NCBI GenBank assembly: GCA_037178975.1
Contig: JASJZH010000006.1
Coordinates: 5,828,001-5,892,000 of the forward strand
Source of the DNA: Oscheius tipulae
Lineage: Eukaryota; Nematoda; Chromadorea; Rhabditida; Rhabditidae
Direction of reading: 5' to 3'
DNA length: 64,000 bases
Within the stretch, counting starts at the first letter, position 1. Every line of letters begins with the position of its first letter. Below the pieces are notes generated by a model. It ran no database searches and was not told the DNA's origin. It saw only the letters and a list, made by a program, of their open reading frames with translations. A program made the position numbers and the translations under genes. This document shows positions 11,825 through 22,345 of this stretch, one piece after another.

Positions 11825-12978
11825 TTCGGATTGGAACAAGAGGTCTGAATAAAATTCATGGTTACAGAAAATGACGTTGTACGGAACAACGAGATATGAG
11901 ATTAGGAAGAGGGCCATAGATAAGCAGATTGTAAGACATCTCCATGGATAACAACGGATTTCCGAGGGAAAATTCGAAAGCCCAAAGAGGACGATACTTC
12001 AAAATGAGAAAACAGTTTGAACAGACGGAATCGATTGGTTGCGGCCTGGAGTTCGTCACGTTATGTATGTCAACAAGGGTAAATCCAGGATAGTGCAATT
12101 AGAAACTAGAGAAATATATGGCAAAAGGTCAGTGGAGAAGAATTGTTTTGCAAAGTCCCACATATTGCATGGGGCTTAGTGAGCCAATTTCCTTATCTAT
12201 TTGGGTCGATAACGGTAAAGAGTTAGAAGCAACAAAAGGTGCTGCGAGAAAAGTGATTTATTGTAAGCAACATTGATTGGCTTGAACATTACTTAATTGA
12301 AGTCCAACTGTGAGGAAAACAACTATTTGCGTATGGACATAGAGGTTGAACGAATGATAAGAATCAGACATTTATACGTGTGACTCATGATGAGTAATTA
12401 GGATTTGTCTCTGATTCCGGCCAATTGTTTCGGTAGGTGGTTTATTTTGAATGTCCAAGGAAGCATTGTGTTTGTACCGCATATACTTTGTGTATACCTG
12501 CGGAACCACTTAAGCCAACGTTCCAAAACACATCCTTTCACATTCGGCATATTCAATTACTCTTCCATTGTTCTACTAACATCTATTTCATCAAGCCTTA
12601 CATAGCAAAGTATACTTAGTGCGTACGAAGTGCAAACTATTTTTCGGCAAACGTAACTCATTCAATACTATGGTTTGCGACACTTTGAGGATGTTTAATG
12701 GATAAAGGGGCTTTTGAAACTGAAATCTGCTGCGATATACGCGATCCGAACATAGTTTCTAAAACAACAAAGTCGTTTTCCAGAAGTGAAAACCCTTTTT
12801 TGGGGTCAATGTTATGATTGAATTAGAAAGTAATCAAAACTGTAACAATATAAACAAGTAGTCCTGGGGTCTTTATATCCATACATCCCAACGACCTGCC
12901 AATTAAACCATTTCAAATGAGTGGCCGAGAAGATCCGGTTCTGCGCCAACTTCCAATTTGCGCCGGTGGAATGTCTTG
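11825..12978. other. intergenic region between divergent TMBIM and channel genes
   Basis: About 1.15 kb between the distal TMBIM first exon (minus) and the channel start (plus), so it probably holds both promoters. The short open frames are not protein-like. I see no tRNA, repeat array or recognised motif. Confidence 0.35.
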
Positions 12979-15369
12979 ATGCCACCCTTCGTCTTTCTTC
13001 TACTACTGCTTATCACTGAAATTTGTGCAGGTCCTCATACAAAACAATCTTATTTACATTATACTTTCAAGAAAACCTAGTTATTCGAACCACATATCAA
13101 GCAGAAGATGCGGGCATTAATCTCGAGACTAGCAGTCAATGTGCTGCTTGGAAACTCTGGAGACGGACAAAAGTAGGTCATTCAAGTTAGCGGTAAACTT
13201 AAGTTTTAGGAACTTGGAACAGAATTGACTAACGACGATATAGATATTCTTGCATCTCGAAAGAATGTAGTTCACATTATATCAAAAGATGATGCAGAAA
13301 AGTATGGTGTTCAAAAGGACCTCTTAGCTAATGAAACGGTTAGCGAACCTGTGAAATGGTTTTAGTTTTAGACATTGACTATTTATTACTCTCAAGTCTG
13401 TGCTTTCCATCCAAGGATACTCAAAATCGCAACTATGCGAGCTGCCAAAAAGTACCATATTAGAGTCAGCTTGTGCGACAGGTTGGTTTTCAAAAACCTA
13501 CAATGACAAAATGTGTTTAGCTATATTGATCTCACCGATGAGCCTCTGGAATCTTCAGCTGTAAGTTACTTTCGATTTGAAATTCAATGTTTCAAGGAAA
13601 TTTGGCTAAATACAACTGAGCAGCTTCGAAAGTTTGGAGGCAGTCCTCATCTCTTAGAAATCCATCAGAATGTTCTGTTGTTGCCGGAAAGCATCTGTAA
13701 CAGCTCAACGACAGGGGATATTTTGCAAGATTACGAAGGTAGTACTTATCTCTTTTGTTCAATTCCGATCACTGCTCAGAACAATTTGGAAAACTGATGT
13801 TTGACTATGAGATTCTTGGAGCGCCACTTCCTGTTTTGGTAGACGAAGTGCATGATTTGTATCGTCTAGACAACTACGAAAAGTTGGTTACAACAACACT
13901 AATTTAAAAGAGTGCTTCAGCTTGTTCGAGAAACTTGACAAGGAAAATGTGAGACCTCTTCCTGCAACTCAGATACTACCCTGGCTGAAGAAAGTAAAAT
14001 ATGACTCGAGGACACCGCCAGCTCTTTTTGCTGACGATGCCGTCACGGTCAAGATGGGACTGCTGATTCAGTCTATTGGGAGCTTTGAGCTTTCGACTAT
14101 GGTTGGAATTTCTAGCTTAGTTTTTCAATTTTTCCAGGATTATGACATGGATACATGGCTCAGGATGGCTTGGAGAGATCCGCGTCTTCGTCACGGCTAC
14201 AGTAGACCAATACTAGTGAACGATTACACTTTTCTCAAGCGGATTTGGCGTCCTGATCCAGTTTTCACAAATACAAAAGAAGCAGCCTTTCACCAAGTGA
14301 GGGAAAAAGAGTACTCAATTTGTTTGTCATGCAGGTATCGTACCTAAACTTCTACTTGCTGATATTTCCTGGTGGAGAGATTTTCTACGATTTGAGGGTT
14401 TTATTAAATCCAACTGCTTCTCAAATCGTTCTGTGCAAGTATCCACATGATTCTCCAGCAACTGCTTTGAAAATCAGCTCATGTAAAAAAAGTTATTTAC
14501 TAGGCAACTTTTTTAGTTGGTATGGGACAGGACAGTGTACGCTTCGAGTGGTTCTCAAAGAAAGCAATCCAAGTCATCAAAGATGTCCAAATAGCCAATC
14601 TAGTGCTAGAGAAGGTTGAACCAGGAACTTGCGACGGCTTGAGGAAATCAGGTAAGAATGATAATGGTTGATTTCGATAATGTTCAGGAAACTATTCGTG
14701 TATCGAAGCCCGCCTGTTTTTAAGAAGAGAATTTGGTTACCATTTGGCTCACACCTACATCCCGACGGCAATCTGTGTACTCTTTTCAATGGTATCCGTG
14801 TGGCTCCCTGAAGAATTCGTCGAAGGTAGCAGCCTGAGACGACACTGTTTAAATCAAACACTTTAGGAAGAATTTTCGTCTCTCTTACAGTTTTCTTGAC
14901 ACTTAGTGCGGAAAGTAATGCAGCAAAAGAGGAGCTGCCAAAAGTTTCTTATGTTAAGGTAATTTTCTGTTCATGAGGAGACAAAAGTTTTCGGTTTAGG
15001 CAATTGACATTTGGTTCGGTTTCACATCCATGTTTGTCTTCGTCACCATGTTGCAAGCTATTCTGATTATTGGCCTCGAGTACAAGAGCAAGAAACTGGT
15101 AAGCTTCTTACAATTTTGTTACGAATTCTGTAGAAATCTAAATGTGATGAGGAAAACGAATATTTTGGCCCGGACAAAATAGACACAATGAAACAGAGTA
15201 GCCGACTGTTGCACAAGGCAGCCAGAAGGTTCGATACTTTTTGCAAAGTAAGCCTTTCACTATCATTGGCTGACAAAATGTTTAGGTAATGTACCCAGTG
15301 ATATTTTTATTATTCCTAATATATTATTTCTTCGTGATCATACAAGGCGAAGAAGACAAATGCTTGTAA
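12979..15369 (+). CDS. divergent pentameric ligand-gated ion channel subunit
   Basis: About 613 residues after joining about 13 exons. Residues 1-17 are a signal peptide (MPPFVFLLLLLITEICAG). Residues about 18-255 form a region I do not recognise, before the usual channel start YDSRTPP. The ligand-binding domain follows (WLRMAWRDPRL, FLKRIWRPDPVF, FPGGEIFYDLRV), then the anion-branch second disulfide pair (CDGLRKSGNYSC) with FLRREFGYHL. Four membrane segments follow: TM1 YIPTAICVLFSMVSVWLP; TM2 FVSLTVFLTLSAESNAA; TM3 after LPKVSYVKAIDIWFG; TM4 VIFLLFLIYYFFVI, stop 15367-15369. Oddities: both Cys-loop cysteines are absent (Ser and Thr at the expected places), and the PAR motif before TM2 of anion channels reads E-G-R. 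One splice junction (near 13895, giving Y-E-K-L-C-F) uses a weak acceptor. An AATAAA overlaps the stop. Ligand unknown. Confidence 0.83.
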
Positions 15370-15373
15370 TAAA
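15368..15373 (+). terminator. polyadenylation signal overlapping the channel stop codon
   Basis: AATAAA shares two bases with the TAA stop (15367-15369). The next gene, convergent, has its stop at 15377, so the two 3' ends must overlap or nearly touch. Confidence 0.55.
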
Positions 15374-15376
15374 TAC

Positions 15377-17096
15377 TTATCCATGATTCTTGAAGCCGGT
15401 CTTCGTCAGTCGAATTCGTGGCTTATGCTTTAGACAAGGTGCGTTTCCTGAAATCCTGATCTTTCGGTGGTGAAAGTGAGTCTTACCATTGTCTAGACGG
15501 AAAATGTCAGGATTCTCATAAATACTGTAAACACATCGAAGCCGGTTTCTTTCATTCTCCTTGGTAAATTGGGATGGGTACAACTTCGGTGCATAGTATG
15601 GCAAAGGGCCTGTAGATTGTTATTTGCCCAAAAAGACTAACATACCACCGTAGGCAGCTGGAGCACAATCGCAGGCTTTAGCTCTCCACATGTTTCCCCA
15701 ATCAGGTTGCCAGGAGTACTCGTGTTGAACTGCATCAAAGTTGTCCAGCATTCCTATACCTATACTTGTACTATTGATTCTAGTTTCTTACCTCGACAGG
15801 TTAGGGTCCGTTCGGCGCCGACAGGCACATCGAAATACTTGCAAAACCATTTAAACGCCTTGATACGTCTCGACTCTCCACCTCCTCCGGGTTCTTCCTT
15901 GTCCTCTCCACCACACTCATTGTTGATAATCAAACTAGTCGGACCGAAAATGGGACCAATGAAACCCGCTCTTCGGTTTCTTGTAGATTGCTTCCAGTCT
16001 CCAATTACTATGCTGTGCATTGATGGTTTCGGGGGCTGAGGAGTCATGTAGAACCACAAGGACGCAAGCATTGCGAGGGGAGGATCCATTTTTGTCATTA
16101 CCTAAACGAGTATTTTGTATTGAAAATGGAGGGAAACTTACTAAATTGGGATTGTTGACAAGATCTACATTGATGTTTTTGGTAAGCAAGAACTGTTGGA
16201 AAAGAGCATAATTGTAGTTCCATGACAGCTTAAGAAGTCCGACCTCTTTCAATGAAAGTTTGTACCTGTAGTGCGCCTCTGCCAAAGTAGCAACCTTTGT
16301 AGTAAGTTTCATTTGCATGCACTTCCGTATCGTTGTTGCACTTTGACCAGAAGTCAATCACGGGTCCCGATTTACAATATCGGGCCGATTCTGAACATCT
16401 TTTACCATCGATGGTACTTGTTCCAGGGAATGCTGGTAGAAGGTATTTGCTGTGTGGACCTCCTTCAAACCAGTTGAAGAAACCACCTCGGTAAAAGCAG
16501 TTTGCTTTGTCATCGGCGGATAAAGCGCTGTTACTAAAAAAAACATTGCGTTTAGTTAACGCATTTTCAACATACTTGTAAAGGGAAATGTCGTTTTCTC
16601 CTGTTTCCTGAAGAGCATGCGCAAAAAAAGCAGCGACATCTCTTCTGTAGTGCTCCGACGGTTTGAAGTTCTCAAAATCTATACTTTTTCACGCTAAACA
16701 CTACAGTTCAAGATGAAAATCGCTTACTTGCATGTTCAGTTCCAAACTCGGGAAAGTAGCGAGCAGCAATAATAAAAGATTTATAAGAGTATGGAAGACA
16801 GTCATGAGGACCTAGACCGATATTCGACTTCGGAAACAGATCCTTAAAATGGTCGTAATTCATTTAAGGAAGTAAGACCTCAAACATCTCTGCGGTAAAC
16901 CACTTTTCTAAGTCCGATTTTGGCATGTCGTTAGGATCGGAAGCTTTTTCACAATCCTCAGCTGGGACCTTCCCATACTTTTTGTGTGGCGGGCATTTGG
17001 AGTAATCGGCAAAAACTTAATAGAAGATATATAAACAACACAAGTAGAAAGCTCACCTAATGATACAGTGACAAGTAAAGGAAGAACTCTTAACAT
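15377..17096 (-). CDS. GH19 chitinase-like secreted protein
   Basis: Probable chitin-hydrolysing enzyme of the plant-type family GH19. Joined minus-strand exons start with a signal peptide (MLRVLPLLVTVSLG). The catalytic fold follows: FFAHALQETGEND, matching the family's F-x-A-x-x-x-HET region with the proposed catalytic Glu; FYRGGFFNWFEGG; then GCYFGRGALQ leading to LSWNYNYALF, matching the conserved Y-x-GRG-x-x-QL-x-x-NYNY segment. The C-terminal part has ASLWFYMTPQPPKPSMHSIV, a basic linker rich in Gly/Glu, and RIKAFKWFCKYFDVPVG. The final tail ends LTKTGFKNHG. An extra C-terminal region of about 80 residues with cysteines extends beyond the plant enzyme. It is convergent with the channel gene, with only seven bases between the two stop codons. 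Confidence 0.85.
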
Positions 17097-20000
17097 GCCG
17101 GGTCGTGACCGGTTGTTTGACCGCCGACTGTGGGATTACGAAGAGGCACCCGGGAGCAACAGACCGGTCCCTTATTTGGCCAGACAAGTCTTCTTCAGTG
17201 GCAGACGAGACTTCCCCTGAGTTTTTCCCCCGATTAGCAGGACATTTAATGTTACACAACTCGTGACTTCCGAGTGATTATTTGGATACCTGTGCTCTTT
17301 GTATCGACAACTGCGATGATTTGAACAAGTGGTGCATTCTTCTTTATCAGCTATCGAGTAACATTGTATCCTCAGGTTCTTCGTAGGGAGTTCGTATCAA
17401 TGTGGAAATTTTCACTCGACGAAGGGACTAGTTTTTATTGATCAACTTTTTGAAGATCCTTGATTAAAGACTTGAAAACGTTCACACACCCAAACAGCCT
17501 GTTGAACGTGATAATTTCTACGAAATCAAATCAAGTACTCAATGTAAATATTACCAAGTTCGCTTTTGTTTTTTTTTGTAATTCCACAGCAAGTGAAAGT
17601 CCGATCTTCTGTGGGCCCATTGACTGATTACGATTAGGAAATACAAAGCAAGAGCATTATTTGGCCAGAGAAGACCGTCTTTGAGCTATTCCATTTTAAA
17701 ATTAGTTTCTAGGACGCAATTTCGGGATACTGTAACAGTACATGCAGAGAAGAATTTTTTAATTTAAGAGTTGCCTATCAATTCCTTGAACAGAAGCACG
17801 TTGCGTCGGTGACGATAAGTGGGATAATCCTTCACCGTTAGCTACCTAATCTGTGATAAGGCGCCAAGACCGTGAGTGTTCTTTTTCACTGAAATGGTTC
17901 GGAGTTTGAGCATCAAATTCTTGCAGCACACCTGCTACCTTCATTGGCTAGAAAAAGATGGCGGACGTTCTACACCAATTGGTGATTAGATTAGAGTGGC
18001 TAAGTCGTAAATTTGCGTGAATCACGGAGCACAAAAGTCCCATTAAACAGGATTCGAAAGAATGGAAACGTTTTCAATCAATTTTGTTTATCAACGTCTC
18101 GTCAAAGCTGTGTATGAAACACCAAGTGAATGAAGACCAACAAGAATAAGCGAAAACCAGTAAATCTACGATCGAACACCTGGGAAGTCTAGAAAAGAGA
18201 AAAGACAACTTAGAACATCCACACGGAGAAGCCCGAAAAGGTAAAAGTAAAGTTTCTATCCGAATCAACTGCAGAGATCCTTGGAGGGCTCTGTGAGCCA
18301 AGCAGATGCGGGGTCTTGGGACGCTGACCGTTTTGGAAGCTTTCCGAGGGACCATTTCGTTCCAAAACTGCCCAACCCTTTTTAAAAACGCCTTCACCTT
18401 TGTAAAAAGTTACAAAAATTTGGGTCTCGCCACGATCTGCGCGGCGACAAAAAGTCAATTTTTCTAATTCCTAGAATAAAAATTGAATTTTCGTTTGTTT
18501 TCAGTTTCTTTTTCGTAATTTCGATTCGAATTCTGCGTGGGTAAATATCTGCATGACGTGGGTGGAAAACCATGGTTTCATAGCACAGGAGCGGCTGGAA
18601 AATAGACGTTGTAGCTCAGTTCGCCTAAATCTTGGGGTTATCACGCAATTTTGGTGACAATTAGGTTTTGATATGCTAAAATACGATAACACTAACAGAA
18701 AAGTTAAAAGATGCTGGAAAAATGGAAAATGAAAAAATTTTATTTTCGCGCGCAAACGCCGAGCATCGGGCGTTCAAACTGAGGTGCCGCTATTCGTTGG
18801 AAATGAACTATATCCTGCCACAAAAATACGGTACGGTCAAAAGCCTGAAAAGTACGGTGAATAGCAAAGGAGAAACTGCAAGTCTTGCGCATTTCCATTT
18901 CCAATACAACGTCTGTTTGTACACGGCTCATCTTCCAATTTGAAGATAGTGTCATGAGGTATGAATAAAGCTCCGGGACACGCCTCAGGGATATCCTCAA
19001 ACAAGCCACAGACGCCGTTCATCGATCATCAAACTGTAGAGTTGGCAGTCTGAAAACAGTATCACTAGTCTGGTGGAAGCCCTGCTATGTCATTCCACGT
19101 GCTCACCATCCAAATTAGATGCCACCGACAGAATTAAACACGTGGCGGCCGAGATAAGACACAAAAATCCATCTATTACTTTTTAAACATAAGATACGCG
19201 CTACTATAAGTTTAGCCACTTTCAAACACGATACTTAAAAAAACATTTTATTACCGATCATAAAGATGTAGCTTTCTATACAGCAACATCATATCCAAGT
19301 TTTTAATACGCCTCTCTGGAAGAACAGACTCCGAGAGTACCATATCTACCACACCTTCCTCGTGACACTATTGTCCGGGAGACTGTTTTAGATCGCCCCC
19401 TCCTGCCACCAGTAGTAATTGTCCATAAACGGAGCTGGCTCGAATTTTATGAGTGGGGGAGATGATAAGCGGCAAGTGCGAAGCACTATCAACGACACCA
19501 ACGACGTCGCTACTGAAAGGGACTGAAAACAGACAGAGTGTGCAATAACAACTAACTATATGTACCACTAAATTTTAACGGCAAATCTGTCTTTGCCCGT
19601 GAGAAGAAGTAAAATGGAATGTCACCTATCTCATTGTTGCAACGGTTGAATTGTGTTTTCAAAGAATGTTTCGTAAACAGTGCGTATTCGAAAAATTGTA
19701 TTGAACGTACATATGCCATATAATAAGTTGTTTCCCCGACACAATCTCAGACATTTGTGCTTCACAGCACTAGCCGAATCACACTTATTGACGTAGTTTC
19801 GTTTTTATTGCGGCTATTACGAGTCTCGTCCAATCAGTAATCAATATCTGCTAATGAGCAGAAGCATGGCTATCAGGTAGTACTCGCAAAGTCTGTACTA
19901 TTGTGAATGTGCACTTTCACCTCAGATCAAGGGTTGGTCGACTGCTACTGCGTCACGGAATCAGTTTTGGATAAGTTATCTCTTCTGGACAGAGCTCAAA

Positions 20001-21083
20001 AGCTGACGGCACATACGGTTCCGGGTTTGTTTCATAACGAAAACGAGCAATAGCACGACATATAAATTGTATAGTCTGGGGCGAATGGATAATGAAACAC
20101 CTTCAGGCATTAACTGTGGGTTCAGACTAAATTATGGAACTTTTATTCTGATCTTATTGTGGGTTAACTTTTGATTTACGATGTAAAGGTCCTGCAAATT
20201 ACAACCTTCTTCAGGTTTTCAACATAACCTAAATATGTGCACAGGTACCAAGATTGAGCATGTAGAATATATACTTGGACATTGTATTCTGTCTCTACAT
20301 AGGTTTTTATGTAACCTCTAAACCCGTTTCGTTTAATGATTCACATGTCACCCGATCCATATCTCTCTCCAAAGAACTACACTACTATTGAACGGTGGCA
20401 TGCAGTTTCCTGGAAGCCCTCTGCCCAGGCACAAAAGATAAGCCGATGGTAAAAAGAAATGTATCTTACAAAGGTTTCCCACTCGTTATCGGGCACCGGC
20501 ACGAATGCCAGCGAAACGAAGTGATCCGGGTCACAGACAGTACTTGAAACAAAGAATGCTACTTGTGTTTTTTTAAAAATCGGTATCACAGAATACACTG
20601 TGTTCACGTCGGTGAGCAGTTATCACCATCGTGAATCAGTCATTTGGATTTGATGGTAATGTTCTCTACCAACTAATGGGCCATCAAACATAACGGCGCC
20701 TTCAACCGTAAGATAGCTTTGTTGAAGTACTTCTTGGGCTCAGGGAAAAAGTGAGGGAAATATTCGGAAAAAAAGTTGAAGTCCGAGAAAAGGTGAAATA
20801 TTTCTGCAACAGGCGGTATACGGCCAGCTCACTTGGTTCTTTCACAAGGAAAACGGGCGGTATCCCAGCTTTTACAGCAAAGAAGGCGAGGACACTGTTG
20901 ATATGTTTTAAAAACATTGCTAGTGAGTCTATCCGTTGAAACAAGAAAATCTTTTCCAACTTGCTTTAGGCGTTCCGTTTGCTCAAGTAGACATTCCAGC
21001 AAAAAACGGCTGATAACAGGGAGCAGCCAAAGAAAGTAGTGTTTCCTAATAGGGAAATCTGGATTGATTGCAGAGGTTTTGTG
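17097..21083. other. long non-coding stretch
   Basis: About 4 kb upstream of the GH19 gene. Open frames of 60-107 codons occur on both strands, but none shows a recognisable domain, convincing splice pattern or amino-acid composition. I see no clear tRNA, rRNA or tandem repeat. It may hold the GH19 promoter and unannotated non-coding RNA. Confidence 0.35.
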
Positions 21084-21095
21084 TTAACTGAATAG

Positions 21096-21362
21096 GTTGA
21101 AGCGAGTTGGCGCAGTGGCAAGAGGCGCCAACTTTAATTAAGGGAACCCAAGTTCAAAGCCGGCTTCGTCTCAACCAAGGTTTCCATCCTCTCACAGAGG
21201 TCGGTAAATTGGTAGTAGCTTGCTATGAAGATAAGGCGTTCTTGGAGCCATATTTGACACCTGTTTAGTTTAGAAGGTAAGCCTATTCGAAATGGCTCCT
21301 CAGGCTGTACACGCATGCAATTGAGCTCGCTCTAGCATTAATTACGGGTCGAAACTTTAACT
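21096..21362 (+). mobile_element. tRNA-derived SINE with target-site duplication
   Basis: The head has RNA polymerase III boxes: TGGCGCAGTGG (box A, matching TRGYNNARNNG) at about 21109 and GTTCAAAGC (box B, matching GWTCRANNC) at about 21152. The T and acceptor stems do not pair, so it is not a working tRNA. A tRNA-unrelated body follows, with CAACCAAGGTTTCCATCCTC, GGTCGGTAAATTGGTA and ATTACGGGTCGAAACTTTAA, which resemble SINE tails I know from other nematodes. The element is bounded by a 12-bp direct repeat TTAACTGAATAG at 21084-21095 and 21363-21374, the expected target-site duplication. Confidence 0.75.
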
Positions 21363-21374
21363 TTAACTGAATAG

Positions 21375-22345
21375 AGTGTTACTGTAGAAGACAGTCAGGG
21401 TTTGACTAAAGGTCTTAAAAAGTGTTAATACCACCCTAATACGCTTAACATGGCGGCTTACAAAGATAACTAAAACTCAAGAATATGTCTAATTTTTGAA
21501 TGAAATCCATTACAGGGATTGAACACAATCACAACTTATTGACTACATAGATATTTTGATCTGTAAAGGAAAGATCTGTTTTCAGGTTATAAATGTGTTT
21601 AGACAAAAGAGGAATGCGGTGGCACATTGTGCTCAAGAAAGGCTGGATCCGTTTTTCCTTCCAAAGTCTCTCCTCCATACGTGGCGTTGATCGCAATTTA
21701 CAACCCATGCGTATATAACTGGTGCTTTCTCTTATCTGCCTGACAGTCGGTAGTCTGAGGCATTCGGCTTAGAGCTGCTCTGCGGCACCTCTTATCACTT
21801 TACCGTACTTTTGTACTTTTGTCATTCCAACCAGTGCGAGTTTTCTTTCTTTTGGAGGTATTCTTGCTTTAAAAGTTCGGTTATCGATCTGACAGTTGTA
21901 TCTTACTGATCTTTTCCTGGTCAATCTTGTTCCGACCGTATTTACTAGGCCTTTCGAGAAAAATTCCTACCCAAAAACTAATGAATGGTTTAACAGCCCA
22001 ATGGTTTGAAATGTTTGAATGTCACACTAATTTTGTGTTTAGAACACTGATATGTATGTGTCTTTTGCAATGTCTATGGGCGATGAAAAGGTTTTTTTAA
22101 CATCATTCGGATCAATATCGATCACTTCATTACGAGGAGCTAATTTGTTCTTTGTTGGGGCTCACACCCCGTCACCACCTACCTCTTATCTTTTGAATTT
22201 CGCGATGGCAACTCTTCATATCTTTGGGGTCCAATTTAAGAGCCGTTTGGGTCGAGCCATATCAGTTTCAGTGGCTACAGTACGCCAGCTGCATTACTCT
22301 TTCTTTTCCTCAGTCTAACAAGACGGTTTCACATTTTCATTTCAG
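21375..22345. other. upstream region of the ET-module gene
   Basis: No coding pattern recognised. The last bases form a strong acceptor (CATTTTCATTTCAG) directly before the ATG at 22346, probably a spliced-leader addition site. Confidence 0.4.

Noticed and set aside
18074-18458. Overlapping minus-strand open frames of 82-107 codons
   Set aside because: No domain, no signal or membrane pattern, no consistent splice context.
18600-18640. Box-A-like TAGCTCAGTTCG
   Set aside because: No box B downstream and no cloverleaf.
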